In this document: piece by piece, positions 26,897 to 36,174 of the stretch
Position numbering within the stretch: the stretch's first letter is position 1
Layout of the letters: each line of letters opens with the position of its first letter
Assembly: GCA_016184125.1 (NCBI GenBank)
Contig: JACPDG010000038.1
Coordinates: 81,022-145,021, forward strand
Direction: 5' to 3'
DNA length: 64,000 nucleotides
DNA from: Candidatus Rokuibacteriota bacterium
Lineage (GTDB): Bacteria; Methylomirabilota; Methylomirabilia; Rokubacteriales; CSP1-6
Notes under the pieces: generated by a model
Databases searched by the model: none
What the model was told of the DNA's origin: nothing
Seen by the model: the letters and a program-made list of their open reading frames with translations, nothing else
Program-made: the position numbers and the translations under genes

Positions 26897-28056
26897 ACAT
26901 CCTTCTCGTCACCCCGTTCCAGCTCACCGACGTCGGCGGCGTGAGCACCGCCGTCGTGAGCCTGATGCGCGAGTTCGAGAAGCGCGGGCACCGGACGTCG
27001 GTGCTCGTCCCCGGCGAAGGCCACGGGATGCGGCGCCGCGTGGACGGCTGTGGGCGCACCGTCCACGCGATGTACCTGAGGCCCCCGTACTGTCCCGCCG
27101 CGGTGCTCCGCGGGCTCGTCGGGTTCTGCCTGTTCTTCGGGCTCACGCTGTGGCAGCTCGCTCGCTTGGTGCGCCGGGAGCGGATCGACGTGGTCGCGGT
27201 CCAGTATCCGCTGCCGTGGGTCTTCTACTTCGCGGTGCTGCGCTGCGTCTCGTCCTTCCAGCTCGTCGTCACGTACCAGGGCAGCGACGCGCACGACCTG
27301 TCCCGCTGGAGCCCGATCGACCGGCAGCTCGTCGGGTTCCTGCTCGCGCGGGCCGACAGCGTCACGGCCGTCTCGCAGAGCCTCCTGGACGAGGTCGCGG
27401 CCGCCTTCCCGCGGCTGCGCCTCGCCCACACGCGGCTCATCTCGAACGGCGCGCCGTTCGACCTGATCCCGGCCGCCGACGGCAGCCATGCGCCGCCCGC
27501 GGCCGTCGCGGGCGACTACGTGTTGTTCGTCGGTCACCTCGTTCACCGCAAGGGGCTCGACGTCGTCCTCGATGCCCTCCGCTTCGCGCACGAGCAGGGA
27601 TGCCGGCTGCACCTCGTGGTCGCCGGTGACGGGCCGGAGCGTCCGGCGCTCGAACGGCAGGCCGCGGGCGCGGGACTGGCGGACCACGTGCACTTCGCCG
27701 GCAACCAGGCACACCCCGCGATCTTCGACCTCTACCGCGGCTGTCTCTTCTTCGTCCTCGCCTCGCGGGCGGAAGGCCGGCCGCTCGTCATCGCCGAAGC
27801 CATGGCGTGCGGCAAGGCCGTCGTCGCGACCAAGGTCGACGGCATCCCCGAGATGGTCGAGGACGGACGGTCGGGCCTCCTCGTCGACCCCGACGACCCC
27901 TGCGCACTGGCTGACGCGATGATCCGTCTCTGCCGGGACGCCGAGCTGCGCGACGCCATCGGGCGCCGCGGCCAGGCCGTGGCCGAGCGCGAATACGCCT
28001 GGAACGGCATCGCCACGCGGTATCTCGAGGTCTTCCGGGAAGTGAGGGCGCGGTGA
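26893..28056 (+). CDS. Glycosyltransferase family 4
   Basis: 387 residues, GT-B fold. N-terminal MNILLVTPFQLTDVGGVSTA is the acceptor-side glycine-rich loop. The C-terminal donor domain has VLFVGHLVHRKGLDVVLDAL, AGDGPERPALERQ and the EAMACGKAVVATKVDGIPE block carrying the Glu that binds the nucleotide sugar. A hydrophobic patch near residues 70-95 suggests membrane association. ATG 26893 overlaps the flippase TGA, and the stop overlaps GTG 28053, so flippase, transferase and methyltransferase are translationally coupled. Confidence 0.92.
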   Translation: MNILLVTPFQLTDVGGVSTAVVSLMREFEKRGHRTSVLVPGEGHGMRRRVDGCGRTVHAMYLRPPYCPAAVLRGLVGFCLFFGLTLWQLARLVRRERIDVVAVQYPLPWVFYFAVLRCVSSFQLVVTYQGSDAHDLSRWSPIDRQLVGFLLARADSVTAVSQSLLDEVAAAFPRLRLAHTRLISNGAPFDLIPAADGSHAPPAAVAGDYVLFVGHLVHRKGLDVVLDALRFAHEQGCRLHLVVAGDGPERPALERQAAGAGLADHVHFAGNQAHPAIFDLYRGCLFFVLASRAEGRPLVIAEAMACGKAVVATKVDGIPEMVEDGRSGLLVDPDDPCALADAMIRLCRDAELRDAIGRRGQAVAEREYAWNGIATRYLEVFREVRAR

Positions 28057-28901
28057 GCCGCGTGCGTGGACCTCTCGAGAGCCCCGAGCGGGAGCGCAAC
28101 GGCCACAACGTCGAGCACATCGTGCGGTACTGGGAGCAGCCCCAGATCTGGGGCGAGCACCTCAACTCCCTCGATCACGTCCGCGTGCCGGAGACGATCG
28201 GGATGATCCCGGCCGCCGCCCGCACGATCGTCGAGGTGGGATGCGGGAACGGGCGGCTGCTCAACCGGACCCCGGCGACGTCCCGCCGGGTCGGCGTCGA
28301 CCTGAGTGCGACCGCGCTCAAGCAGGTGCGCGGCCACGCCATCCAGGCGTCGTGCGATCGGATGCCGCTCGCGACGGGTGCCGCGGACCTCGTGCTCTGC
28401 GCCGACGTGCTGGAGCACCTGCCCGACGACGCCATGCGGGCCACGGCGGAGGAGATGAAGCGCGTGACGAGGCGGTACCTGCTCATCGGCGTGCCGTTCG
28501 AGGAGCGCTTCGAAGCGGGCCGCGTGCGGTGCGCGAGCTGCGGCCACGTGTACAACCAGTTCGGCCACCTCCGTCGCTTCACCTCCGCGTCGCTCGACCG
28601 CCTGTTCCGCGGGTATCGCCCGGTCGCCACCCGCTTCGTCGGAGGCCCGCGGAAGTACTACAGCAGGAGCCTGCTCTGGATCCAGCAGCGGCTCGGCCGG
28701 ACGTACTGGGGCGATGCCCGGGGAGTCGTCTGCCCTTCGTGCGGGAGCACCGACAGTCGCGCCCCGAAGCGGAGGCTCGATCAGAAGGTCATCGCGAAGC
28801 TCGGCTACCTGGCGAACGAGGCCGTGGATCGCCTGATGCCGGTCCGGTGGAAGCCAGCTCACGAAATCGTCCGTCTCTACGAACGTTCCAGGAGGATCTG
28901 A
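28053..28901 (+). CDS. SAM-dependent methyltransferase with cysteine pairs
   Basis: 282 residues. Class-I methyltransferase core: IVEVGCGNGRLL near residue 55, LVLCADVLEHLPDD and YLLIGVPF. Two cysteine pairs follow (CASCGHVYNQFGH near 163 and CPSCGST near 229), suggesting a bound zinc or structural ribbon in the C-terminal half. Acceptor unknown; a sugar or lipid-linked glycan is likely from context. GTG 28053 overlaps the preceding TGA. The next gene starts 5 bases after its stop. Confidence 0.85.
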   Translation: MSRVRGPLESPERERNGHNVEHIVRYWEQPQIWGEHLNSLDHVRVPETIGMIPAAARTIVEVGCGNGRLLNRTPATSRRVGVDLSATALKQVRGHAIQASCDRMPLATGAADLVLCADVLEHLPDDAMRATAEEMKRVTRRYLLIGVPFEERFEAGRVRCASCGHVYNQFGHLRRFTSASLDRLFRGYRPVATRFVGGPRKYYSRSLLWIQQRLGRTYWGDARGVVCPSCGSTDSRAPKRRLDQKVIAKLGYLANEAVDRLMPVRWKPAHEIVRLYERSRRI

Positions 28902-28906
28902 ACGGA

Positions 28907-30778
28907 ATGTGCGGATTCGCAGCGGTGGTCGGACTGCACGGGAAGGCCGCGGAGCGCTCGACCGCCGTGACCATGGCGGCGAGCATGGTGCATCGCGGGC
29001 CCGACGAGGGCGGGGTCTACGCGTCCGGGCCCGTGGCGCTCGGCTTCCGGCGGCTCAGGATCCTCGACCTGTCGCCGGCCGGATCCCAGCCGATGGAGAG
29101 CGACGACGGGCAGCACGTGATCGTGTTCAACGGCGAGATCTTCAACTACGTCGAGCTGCGCGACGACCTGCGCGCCCGGGGCCATCGCTTCCGCTCCACC
29201 GGTGACACGGAGGTGCTGCTCGCCGCGTACCGCGAGTGGGGTGCCGACTGCCTGCACCGGCTCAACGGCATGTGGGCCTTCCTCGTGTGGGACCGCCGCC
29301 GTCAGACGCTCTTCGGCGCACGCGACCGGTTCGGCGTCAAGCCGCTCTACCTGCACCGGACCCCGACCTGCCTGCTCTTCGCCTCCGAGATCAAGGCGAT
29401 CGGGGCGTCCGGCCATTACCAGCCGAGCCCGGACTGGAGCACGGCCGCTCGGTTTCTCCTCGAGGAGCGGCTCGACGAGGGCACCGAGACGTTCTACGCG
29501 GGCGTCGAGCGCATCCCGTCTGGCACGGCGTTCGAGGTCGACACGCACGGCGCCTTCCGGCAGTGGCGCTACTGGTCGCTCGCTCACCTGCCACGCCAGT
29601 CGATCGACGACCCCGTGCGCCCGTTCGCGGAGCTGTTCGAGGACGCGGTTCGCCTCCGCATGCGGAGCGACGTCCCCGTCGGTGTGAGCCTGTCCGGCGG
29701 CCTCGACTCGACGTCGATCGCCTGCGCCGCCGCGCGGCACCGTGGCGACTGCGCCGCCGACAGCACGCACCCGCTGACGGCGTTCTCGTACGCCTCGCCG
29801 GAGTTCGACGAGTCCGCCTACATCGCGGACACGGTGTCCTGGACCGGCATCGACTTCAAGCAGGTGCAGGTCGCCCCGGTGTCCCTCTGGGACGAGCTGC
29901 CGTCCGTCCTGCGGTTCCACGACGAGCCCGTCCACTCGATGACCGCGCTCATCGGCTTCCGGATCATGCGGGCGGCGAGCGCGAGCGGGGTGAAGGTCGT
30001 GCTGAACGGCCAGGGGGCCGACGAGACCCTCGGCGGGTACCCGAGCTACTTCCGGAACTACTGGTACACGCTGCTCAGGCGGGGCGATCTCGGCCGGCTC
30101 TGGACCGAGGTCAACGCCCACGCCGCCTTGCACGGCGGGTCCGCACGGGCCTTGCTGGGCCGGCTCTTCCGCCGTGTCGTCCAGTCCGAGCTCTGGCGCG
30201 CGGGCGGCTATCGCGGGCTCGTCGCCTGGGGGCGGCGCCGGCAGGCGCGACGCCATCCGTGGTTCAGCCCGGACCTCGCCGACCACCTCGCGCCGGCAGA
30301 TCGAGAGCCGCTCGACCTCACGCTCGACGGGGCGCTGCTCCGGTCCGTCGAGCAGTCGCCCCTGCCGCTCTACCTGAGGATCGAGGACCGCAACTCGATG
30401 GCGCACTCGGTCGAGGCGCGCGTGCCGTTCCTCGACTACCGGCTCGTGTCCCTCGCGTTCAACCTCCGCGAGGAGTGGAAGACCCGAGGACCGTGGAACA
30501 AGTACGTGCTGCGGGAGGCGATGCGCGGGCGCATTCCCGAGTCGGTCCGTACGCGGCCCGACAAGATGGGGTTCCCCGTGCCGAGCCGGACGTGGCTCGC
30601 CGGCGACCTGTCGACCGCGGTGCTGGACTTGCTTGGCGATCGGTCGTTCCACGAGCGGGGCATCTTCCGCGCGGATGCGATCCGGCGCGACCTCGAACGA
30701 CACCGCCGCGGAGAGATCGACGTGTCGCAACGCCTGTTCAACATCATCGAGTTCGAGGTGTGGTCCCGTGTGGCCTAG
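28907..30778 (+). CDS. Asparagine synthase (glutamine-hydrolysing) homologue 2
   Basis: 623 residues. The N-terminus MCGFAAVVG supplies the nucleophile Cys2; HRGPDEGG, FNGEIFNYVELRDDL and GDTEVLL follow. The synthetase domain has SGGLDSTSIA near residue 263, NGQGADETLGGYPSYF and RIEDRNSMAHSVEARVPFLDYRL. All parts of a functional AsnB-type enzyme are present. In exosortase loci such proteins are thought to amidate a sugar acid or other carboxylate of the glycan, not to make free asparagine. ATG 28907 has AGGAGG 12 bases upstream. It ends with its own TAG, 5 bases before a repeat element. Confidence 0.92.
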   Translation: MCGFAAVVGLHGKAAERSTAVTMAASMVHRGPDEGGVYASGPVALGFRRLRILDLSPAGSQPMESDDGQHVIVFNGEIFNYVELRDDLRARGHRFRSTGDTEVLLAAYREWGADCLHRLNGMWAFLVWDRRRQTLFGARDRFGVKPLYLHRTPTCLLFASEIKAIGASGHYQPSPDWSTAARFLLEERLDEGTETFYAGVERIPSGTAFEVDTHGAFRQWRYWSLAHLPRQSIDDPVRPFAELFEDAVRLRMRSDVPVGVSLSGGLDSTSIACAAARHRGDCAADSTHPLTAFSYASPEFDESAYIADTVSWTGIDFKQVQVAPVSLWDELPSVLRFHDEPVHSMTALIGFRIMRAASASGVKVVLNGQGADETLGGYPSYFRNYWYTLLRRGDLGRLWTEVNAHAALHGGSARALLGRLFRRVVQSELWRAGGYRGLVAWGRRRQARRHPWFSPDLADHLAPADREPLDLTLDGALLRSVEQSPLPLYLRIEDRNSMAHSVEARVPFLDYRLVSLAFNLREEWKTRGPWNKYVLREAMRGRIPESVRTRPDKMGFPVPSRTWLAGDLSTAVLDLLGDRSFHERGIFRADAIRRDLERHRRGEIDVSQRLFNIIEFEVWSRVA

Positions 30779-30783
30779 GGACG

Positions 30784-30872
30784 TGGGGGGCCCCGAAATG
30801 GCCCCCCACACCCCCCAACGCTCGGAGCGCCCCGGGGAACCCGTGGCGCTCCTCGATTCGCTGTTTCTCCGA
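30784..30872 (+). repeat. Modular palindromic element, copy 12
   Basis: TGGGGGGCC-CCGAAAT-GGCCCCCCA hairpin, second hairpin GAGCGCCCCGGGGAACCCGTGGCGCTC, short tail CGATTCGCTGTTTCTCC. Sits between the asparagine synthase and a small exported protein. Confidence 0.88.
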
Positions 30873-30926
30873 CAGGCTTCCAGGCGGACGCGGCGTGCCC
30901 CGGGCCTGGCCAGCGCCCGCGCCCGC

Positions 30927-31406
30927 GTGCGACTGCACGCCGTGGCGAGCGTCTGCGCGCTCGTGGCCAGCGCGCTGTCGGCGTGGTTCGCGTCCGCCCA
31001 GCCGCAGGTCCCGATCCAGGCGATCGCCGCCGACCGGAGCGTCATCGAGGCGCAGATCAAGGCCGGCCTCCTGTATGCCGAGCAGGCCTTCGCCGAGCTC
31101 GGGCGCCGGGACGAGGCGGCGCTCGCGAGCGCCGGCCGCCTCGCGTGGGAATCGTACACGATGATGCGGTTCGCGGCGCAGGGCGTGAGGGTCCTCCACG
31201 CGGGCAGGCCCTCGATCCTGGCCGACCCGCTCCTGCTGCTCGCGGCCCGGAACCTGAACCGGGCGCGCGAGATGAACATCCGCGCGCGCGCGGACATCGA
31301 GAACTCGATCGCCTACCCCGCGAGCCGGACGCGCTACCTCGCGTCTGCGACGCGGAACCTCGGCGAGTCGCTCCGCATCGTCCGGCAGGCGGCGGAGCTG
31401 TTCTGA
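30927..31406 (+). CDS. Small exported protein of unknown function
   Basis: 159 residues from GTG 30927. A signal peptide is clear (basic start, ASVCALVASALSAWFASA, cleavage before QPQVP). The mature part is mostly alpha-helical and rich in Ala, Arg and Leu (AGLLYAEQAFAELGRRDEAAL, NLNRAREMNIRARADIENS) and resembles TPR-like or helical-bundle periplasmic proteins, but I do not recognise a family. An in-frame ATG at 30799 inside the preceding repeat element would add 43 residues; the later start is preferred because it begins the signal peptide. It is followed after 34 bp by the O-ligase gene, so a periplasmic role in polymerisation or ligation is possible. Confidence 0.62.
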   Translation: MRLHAVASVCALVASALSAWFASAQPQVPIQAIAADRSVIEAQIKAGLLYAEQAFAELGRRDEAALASAGRLAWESYTMMRFAAQGVRVLHAGRPSILADPLLLLAARNLNRAREMNIRARADIENSIAYPASRTRYLASATRNLGESLRIVRQAAELF

Positions 31407-31440
31407 TGCCGGCCACTCCGAGCCTCGTGAGGGGGATCCC

Positions 31441-32775
31441 GTGTACCTGAGCCTTGCGGTCGCCGCGGTCGTGCTCGCGAGCCTGCCGCTCACCCTGGCC
31501 CGGCCGTGGATCGGCATCCTCGTGTGGAGCTGGCTCGGGTACATGAACCCGCACAGGCTCACCTGGGGCTTCGCCTACTCGGCGCCGTTCGCGCAGATGG
31601 TCGCCCTCGCGACCCTCGCCGGGCTCGCGTTCACGAAGGAGCGGGCGCCGCTCCCCAGGACGCGCGAGACCTACCTGCTCTTCGCGCTGTGGACCGTCTT
31701 CGGCGTGTCCACCCTGTTCTCGCTGTACCCGAACGACGCCTGGGTGCAGTTCCAGAAGGTCTCGAAGATCCTCTTCATGACGTTCGTGACGCTGCTGCTC
31801 TTCCAGGACGCCAAGCGCGTGAAGGTGCTCCTCTGGGTGATCGCGCTCTCGATCGCGTTCTACGGCGTGAAGGGTGGGATCTGGGCGATCGCGACGGGCG
31901 GGCAGAACCAGGTGCTGGGGCCTCCGGACTCGTTCATCGAGGGCAACACGATGCTCGGCCTGGCCCTCGACATGGTGCTGCCGATCCTGCTCTTCCTGCG
32001 CCGGCAGACGCCGCGGCGCTGGCTCCGGCACGTGATGCTCGCCGCCGCGCTGCTCTGCGCGCTCTCGGCGCTGATGACGTACTCCCGCGGCGCGTTCATC
32101 GGCCTGGCGATCGTCTCCGTGGCCCTGCTCCTGCGCGTCCGCGCGAAGGCGGCGCTGCTGGTCCTTCTCGTGCTCGCGGTCCTCGTCGCGCCCGCGGTGA
32201 TCCCGGAGCGGTGGTTCCAGAAGATGGACACGATCAAGACGTACCAGGAGGACGAGTCCGCGATGTCCCGGATCACGGCCTGGGGCATCTCCTATCAGCT
32301 CGCGCTCGAGCGCCCCCTGTTCGGCGGCGGGTTCCGGACGCTGACCTCGGACGTGTGGAGCCGCTTCGTCCCCGGCTACACGCGTGACACCGACGCCCAC
32401 AGCATCTACTTCCAGGTGCTGGCCGAGCACGGCTTCCTCGGGCTCGGGGTCTTCCTCGCGCTGATCCTGTCGACGCTCGCGACGCTCAGGCGCGTGAAGC
32501 GCCAGACCAAGGGCCACGCGGCGCTCGCGTGGGTGCGCGACTGCGCCCAGATGCTCGAGGTGTCCTTCTACGCCTTCCTGGTCGCCGGCGCGTTCCTGAG
32601 CCTCTCGTACTTCGACCTCTTCTACCACCTCATCGCGATCGCGGTGATCCTCCGCGTGCTGGTCGAGCGGCATCATGCCGGACCGCCCGCTCCCGCGGGT
32701 CCAGCGTCGCTGACCGGCACGGGCCCGTGCGCAGGCGGGCGACCACCGCTGCGTTGCGTCGAGGCCGTTCGATGA
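31441..32775 (+). CDS. Exosortase A system-associated O-glycosylation ligase (Wzy/WaaL-like)
   Basis: 444-residue polytopic membrane protein with about ten segments. The N-terminal MYLSLAVAAVVLASLPLTL and LVWSWLGYMNPHRLTWGFAY, and the central TYSRGAFIGLAIV and large periplasmic loop with GGGFRTLTSD and DAHSIYFQVLAEHGFLGL, match the PEP-CTERM O-antigen-ligase-like family. It may polymerise the repeat unit or transfer glycan to exported PEP-CTERM proteins. GTG 31441 follows GAGGGGG. The stop is followed by an inverted repeat element. Confidence 0.92.
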   Translation: MYLSLAVAAVVLASLPLTLARPWIGILVWSWLGYMNPHRLTWGFAYSAPFAQMVALATLAGLAFTKERAPLPRTRETYLLFALWTVFGVSTLFSLYPNDAWVQFQKVSKILFMTFVTLLLFQDAKRVKVLLWVIALSIAFYGVKGGIWAIATGGQNQVLGPPDSFIEGNTMLGLALDMVLPILLFLRRQTPRRWLRHVMLAAALLCALSALMTYSRGAFIGLAIVSVALLLRVRAKAALLVLLVLAVLVAPAVIPERWFQKMDTIKTYQEDESAMSRITAWGISYQLALERPLFGGGFRTLTSDVWSRFVPGYTRDTDAHSIYFQVLAEHGFLGLGVFLALILSTLATLRRVKRQTKGHAALAWVRDCAQMLEVSFYAFLVAGAFLSLSYFDLFYHLIAIAVILRVLVERHHAGPPAPAGPASLTGTGPCAGGRPPLRCVEAVR

Positions 32776-32792
32776 CGTCCCGCGGCGCGAGG

Positions 32793-32891
32793 GGTGCCGA
32801 ACCGAGCGGGAGCCCGAGGAGCGCCGCGGGTTTCCCGCGGCGCTTCCGAGCCGCCAGGGGGGGGCGTGGGGGACCCTTCTGGGGTCCCCCA
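32793..32891 (-). repeat. Modular palindromic element, copy 13 (inverted)
   Basis: On the minus strand: first hairpin GTGGGGGACCCCAGAAGGGTCCCCCAC, then AAGCGCCGCGGGAAACCCGCGGCGCTC, then a worn tail. One of the copies opposing transcription. Confidence 0.85.
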
Positions 32892-32912
32892 CTTCCCTCG
32901 GATCGGTGACCC

Positions 32913-34784
32913 ATGTGTGGGATCGCCGGGATGCTCCGGCAGGACGGCCAGCCGGTCGACGAGGCGGTGCTGCGTCGCATGACGGATATGCTCGTCCACC
33001 GCGGGCCCGACGGCGAGGGGCTGCACGCCGCCGGACCGGTCGGCATCGGGCATCGCCGTCTCGCGATCATCGACGTCTCCGGGGGCGCGCAGCCCATGGT
33101 CTCGAACGACGGCGCCACGTGGCTGACGTTCAACGGCGAGATCTACAACTACCGGGAGCTCAGACACGAGCTCATGGCCAGCGGAGCGACGTTCCACACG
33201 CGCTCGGACACCGAGGTCATCCTGCGCGGCTACGAAGCGTGGGGCATCGCGGTGATCCCGCGGCTGCGCGGCATGTTCGCCTTCGCCATCTGGGACGCTC
33301 GCCGCCGGCGCATGCTCCTGGCCCGCGATCGGCTCGGGATCAAGCCGCTCGTCTACGCCTGGGACGGCCGCTGCCTGCGCTTCGCGTCCGAGCTGAAGGC
33401 CATCGTGGCGGACCCCGACGTGCCGCGTGACCTCGACTGGGCGGCGCTCCGGGACTACTTCACGTATCACTGCGTCCCCGGTCCCCGCACGATCTTCCGT
33501 GGCATCGAGAAGCTTCCGCCCGCCTCGTACCTGCTGTGCTCCCTGGACGGTGGTGAGCCGTACGTCCGGCGCTACTGGCACCTGCCGATGGCGCCCGACC
33601 AGTCGATCAGCGAGGACGGATGGTCCGAGCGCCTGCGCCACGTGCTCGACGAGACGGTGCGCCTGCACATGGTCAGCGACGTGCCGCTCGGCGCGTTCCT
33701 GAGTGGCGGCATCGACTCGAGCGCGGTCGTCGCATGGATGGCGCGGAACTCGTCGCGTCCGGTGAAGACGTTCTCGATCGGGTTCGAGGAGGCCGACTTC
33801 GACGAGCTCGCGTACGCGCGCCTCGTCGCACGCCGCTACGGCACGGAGCACGTCGAGCTCGTGATCAAGCCCAGGGTCGTGGAGGTGCTCCCGCGCCTCG
33901 CCTGGCACTTCGACGAGCCGTTCGCCGACGCGTCCGCGGTCCCGACCTACTGCGTCTCGCAGATCACGCGCGAGCACGTGACGGTCGCCCTGTCCGGTGA
34001 CGGCGGAGACGAGAGCTTCGCCGGGTACCGCCGCTACGCCGATGCCCTCCGGCTCGCCGAGCGCGCGGACGCGCTGCCGGTGGCCCTCGCGAAGCCGCTC
34101 GCGCGTGCCGCCGCCGCGTGCCTGCCGCACGGCGCTCCCGGCCGCGGCCTCCTGGAGATGTTCACGATGCCGCCGCTCGAGCGCTACCACCGGATGATGA
34201 CCTTCGGGACGGACGCGACCGTCGCACGCCTGCTGACCCCGGCCGCGCACGAGCAGCTGGCGGCGCAGCCGATCGCGGACGGATTCGCGCGCCTCGCCGC
34301 CGACGCCCGCACGCCGGGCTACCTCTCGACGCTCCAGTACATCGACCTGCACCACTACCTGCCCGAGGACATCCTGACGAAGGTCGATCGCACGAGCATG
34401 GCCGTGTCGCTCGAGGCGCGCGTTCCCCTGCTCGACCACGTCCTCGTCGAGCTCGCCGCGAGGATGCCCGAGTCGCTCAAGCTGCGCGCCGGGCACGGCA
34501 AGTACATCCTCAAGCGCGTCATGGAGCACGCGCTGCCCCGTGAGGTGCTCACGCGATCGAAGATGGGCTTCGGGGTCCCGCTCGGCCGGTGGTTCCGCAC
34601 CGAGCTCAAGGAGTTCGCCATGGACATCCTCACGGCGCGGCGCGCGCGCGAGCGCGGCATCGTCAGCCCGGACGCCGTCACCGGCCTGCTGAACACGCAC
34701 CTTCGCGGGATGCGCGACCGCTCGCCGCAGCTCTGGGCGCTCATCTGCTTCGAGCTGTGGTGCCGGGCATGGGCCGACCGGTGA
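32913..34784 (+). CDS. Asparagine synthase (glutamine-hydrolysing) homologue 3
   Basis: 623 residues. MCGIAGMLRQDG provides Cys2; HRGPDGEG, FNGEIYNYRELRHEL and DTEVILRGYE follow. The synthetase half has SGGIDSSAVVAWMA near residue 264, GDGGDESFAGYRRY and ILTKVDRTSMAVSLEARVPLL. It belongs with the amidotransferases usually found in exosortase EPS loci. No strong ribosome-binding site precedes ATG 32913. Its TGA overlaps ATG 34784 of a glycosyltransferase. Confidence 0.92.
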   Translation: MCGIAGMLRQDGQPVDEAVLRRMTDMLVHRGPDGEGLHAAGPVGIGHRRLAIIDVSGGAQPMVSNDGATWLTFNGEIYNYRELRHELMASGATFHTRSDTEVILRGYEAWGIAVIPRLRGMFAFAIWDARRRRMLLARDRLGIKPLVYAWDGRCLRFASELKAIVADPDVPRDLDWAALRDYFTYHCVPGPRTIFRGIEKLPPASYLLCSLDGGEPYVRRYWHLPMAPDQSISEDGWSERLRHVLDETVRLHMVSDVPLGAFLSGGIDSSAVVAWMARNSSRPVKTFSIGFEEADFDELAYARLVARRYGTEHVELVIKPRVVEVLPRLAWHFDEPFADASAVPTYCVSQITREHVTVALSGDGGDESFAGYRRYADALRLAERADALPVALAKPLARAAAACLPHGAPGRGLLEMFTMPPLERYHRMMTFGTDATVARLLTPAAHEQLAAQPIADGFARLAADARTPGYLSTLQYIDLHHYLPEDILTKVDRTSMAVSLEARVPLLDHVLVELAARMPESLKLRAGHGKYILKRVMEHALPREVLTRSKMGFGVPLGRWFRTELKEFAMDILTARRARERGIVSPDAVTGLLNTHLRGMRDRSPQLWALICFELWCRAWADR

Positions 34785-36172
34785 TGCCGGGCCGGACCGG
34801 CACGCGGGTCCTCCGCGTCGTCCACGTGCTGCACTCGCTCGAGGTCGGCGGCACCGAGAACGGCACGGTGAACGTCATCAACGGATTGCGCGAGGGATTC
34901 CAACACACCGTCGTGACGATGACGCGGTCCGGAGTCCTCGCTCGCCGCCTGGCGCCCGGCACCGAGGTCCACTGCCTCGGCAAGCGTCCCGCGCTCGACC
35001 TCGCCGCCACGGTGCGACTCGCGCGTCTGCTCAGGCGGCTCCGGCCCGACATCGTCCACTCGCGGAACTGGGCGGCGTTCGACGGCGTGCTCGCCGCCAG
35101 GCTCGCGAGGGTCCCCATCGTCGTGCACGGCGAGCATGGCCGGGGCGCGGACGATCCCCGCGGGACACACCCGCGCAGGAACCGCCTGCGACGCATGTTC
35201 GCCCCGTGGGTCGACCGCTTCGTCGCGGTCTCCGGCGATCTGACGCGCTGGCTGGTCGAGACCGTCAGGATCCCCGCGCCGAAGGTGCTCACGATCATGA
35301 ACGGCGTCGACATGCATCGGTTCGGCCCGCACGGCCGCCGAACCGGCCGGCGGGCGCTCGGCGTGCCGGACGGATGGGTCGTTCTCGGCAGTGTCGGCCG
35401 GCTGGATCCCGTCAAGGACCACGGAACCCTGCTGGAGGCGTTCGCAAAGCTGTCCCACGTCCATCCGGCGACGTTCCTCGTGCTGGTCGGCGATGGTCCC
35501 TGTCGTCCGGCGCTCGAGGCGAGGGTCCACGACCTCGGCATCGCCTCCCGCGTGCGGCTCGCCGGGGAGCGCCAGGACGTCGCCGCCCTGCTTCCGGCGA
35601 TGGACGTCTACGTGTTGCCGTCGATCGCCGAGGGGATCTCCAACACCATCCTCGAGGCGATGGCCGCCGCCCTGCCCGTCGTCGCGACGCGCACGGGCGG
35701 CAACCCGGAGCTGGTCGCGGATGGTGTGACCGGCAGTCTCGTGCCGGTGCAGGACGCCTGCGCGCTCCGGACGACACTCGAGGCGTACGTGGCCGATGCC
35801 GATCTACGCACCGCGCGCGGGAGCGCCGGCCACCGGCGCGTGCAGGAGCACTTCAGCCTCGACCGCATGCGCGCGCGCTACCGGTCGCTCTACGAGGAGC
35901 TCGCATCCCCCGCGGCGACCGCCGACCGGGCCGATGCCGCGCTCGCGGTGGAGGCGACGAGAAAGCCGTCGGAGACACCCGTGACACCGACAGGGACCAA
36001 CCGGATCGACGACAGGCGGATGTTCCCAGGTCCGAGCGCCGGCACCGGTCCGGCCGCGGACCGCTTTGCCGGCGCAATCGATCCTGGGGGGAGGTTTCGG
36101 CCGGGGGAGTTCCGAGGGGGGCGTAGCCCCCTTCGTTCGGAGGGGGGCGAAGCCCCCCTCCGAGGACTCTAG
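34784..36172 (+). CDS. Glycosyltransferase family 4, PEP-CTERM/EpsH1 system type 2, with repeat-derived tail
   Basis: 462 residues. RVVHVLHSLEVGGTENGTVN opens the family; the donor domain shows LGSVGRLDPVKDHGTLLEA, LVGDGPCRPALEARV and SIAEGISNTILEAMAAALPV. A natural end would be expected near residue 385 (RSLYEELASP). Residues from about 392 (RKPSETPVTPTGTN on) lie in sequence that is repeated at 39056-39217 and include translated GGGGGCGnAGCCCCC hairpins. Start ATG 34784 overlaps the preceding stop; the asparagine synthase starts 2 bases after its TAG. Confidence 0.9.
   Translation: MPGRTGTRVLRVVHVLHSLEVGGTENGTVNVINGLREGFQHTVVTMTRSGVLARRLAPGTEVHCLGKRPALDLAATVRLARLLRRLRPDIVHSRNWAAFDGVLAARLARVPIVVHGEHGRGADDPRGTHPRRNRLRRMFAPWVDRFVAVSGDLTRWLVETVRIPAPKVLTIMNGVDMHRFGPHGRRTGRRALGVPDGWVVLGSVGRLDPVKDHGTLLEAFAKLSHVHPATFLVLVGDGPCRPALEARVHDLGIASRVRLAGERQDVAALLPAMDVYVLPSIAEGISNTILEAMAAALPVVATRTGGNPELVADGVTGSLVPVQDACALRTTLEAYVADADLRTARGSAGHRRVQEHFSLDRMRARYRSLYEELASPAATADRADAALAVEATRKPSETPVTPTGTNRIDDRRMFPGPSAGTGPAADRFAGAIDPGGRFRPGEFRGGRSPLRSEGGEAPLRGL
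35958..36172 (+). repeat. Second repeat family (leader-type), copy A
   Basis: Alignable with 39056-39217. Shared blocks include GCCGTCGGAGA, GTGACACC, ATGTTCCC, CCGAGCGCCGGC and GCAATCGATCCTGGGGGG plus AGGTTTCGG, ending with a GGGGGGCGAAGCCCCCC hairpin. Copy A has a 14-bp insertion and an additional GGGGGGCGTAGCCCCC hairpin. Both copies stand immediately before a gene. Confidence 0.8.
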
Positions 36173-36174
36173 CG

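Noticed and set aside
30784..30872. Palindromic elements as ordinary Rho-independent terminators
   Set aside because: No T-tract follows the hairpins, many copies lie inside genes or between overlapping operon genes, and the elements carry conserved tails not expected of terminators. A role in attenuation or mRNA stability is not excluded.
36115..36165. GGGGGGCGTAGCCCCC and GGGGGGCGAAGCCCCCC hairpins as a full copy of the main palindromic element
   Set aside because: They resemble module IV only; modules I, II and the tail are missing, so they were kept with the second repeat family.
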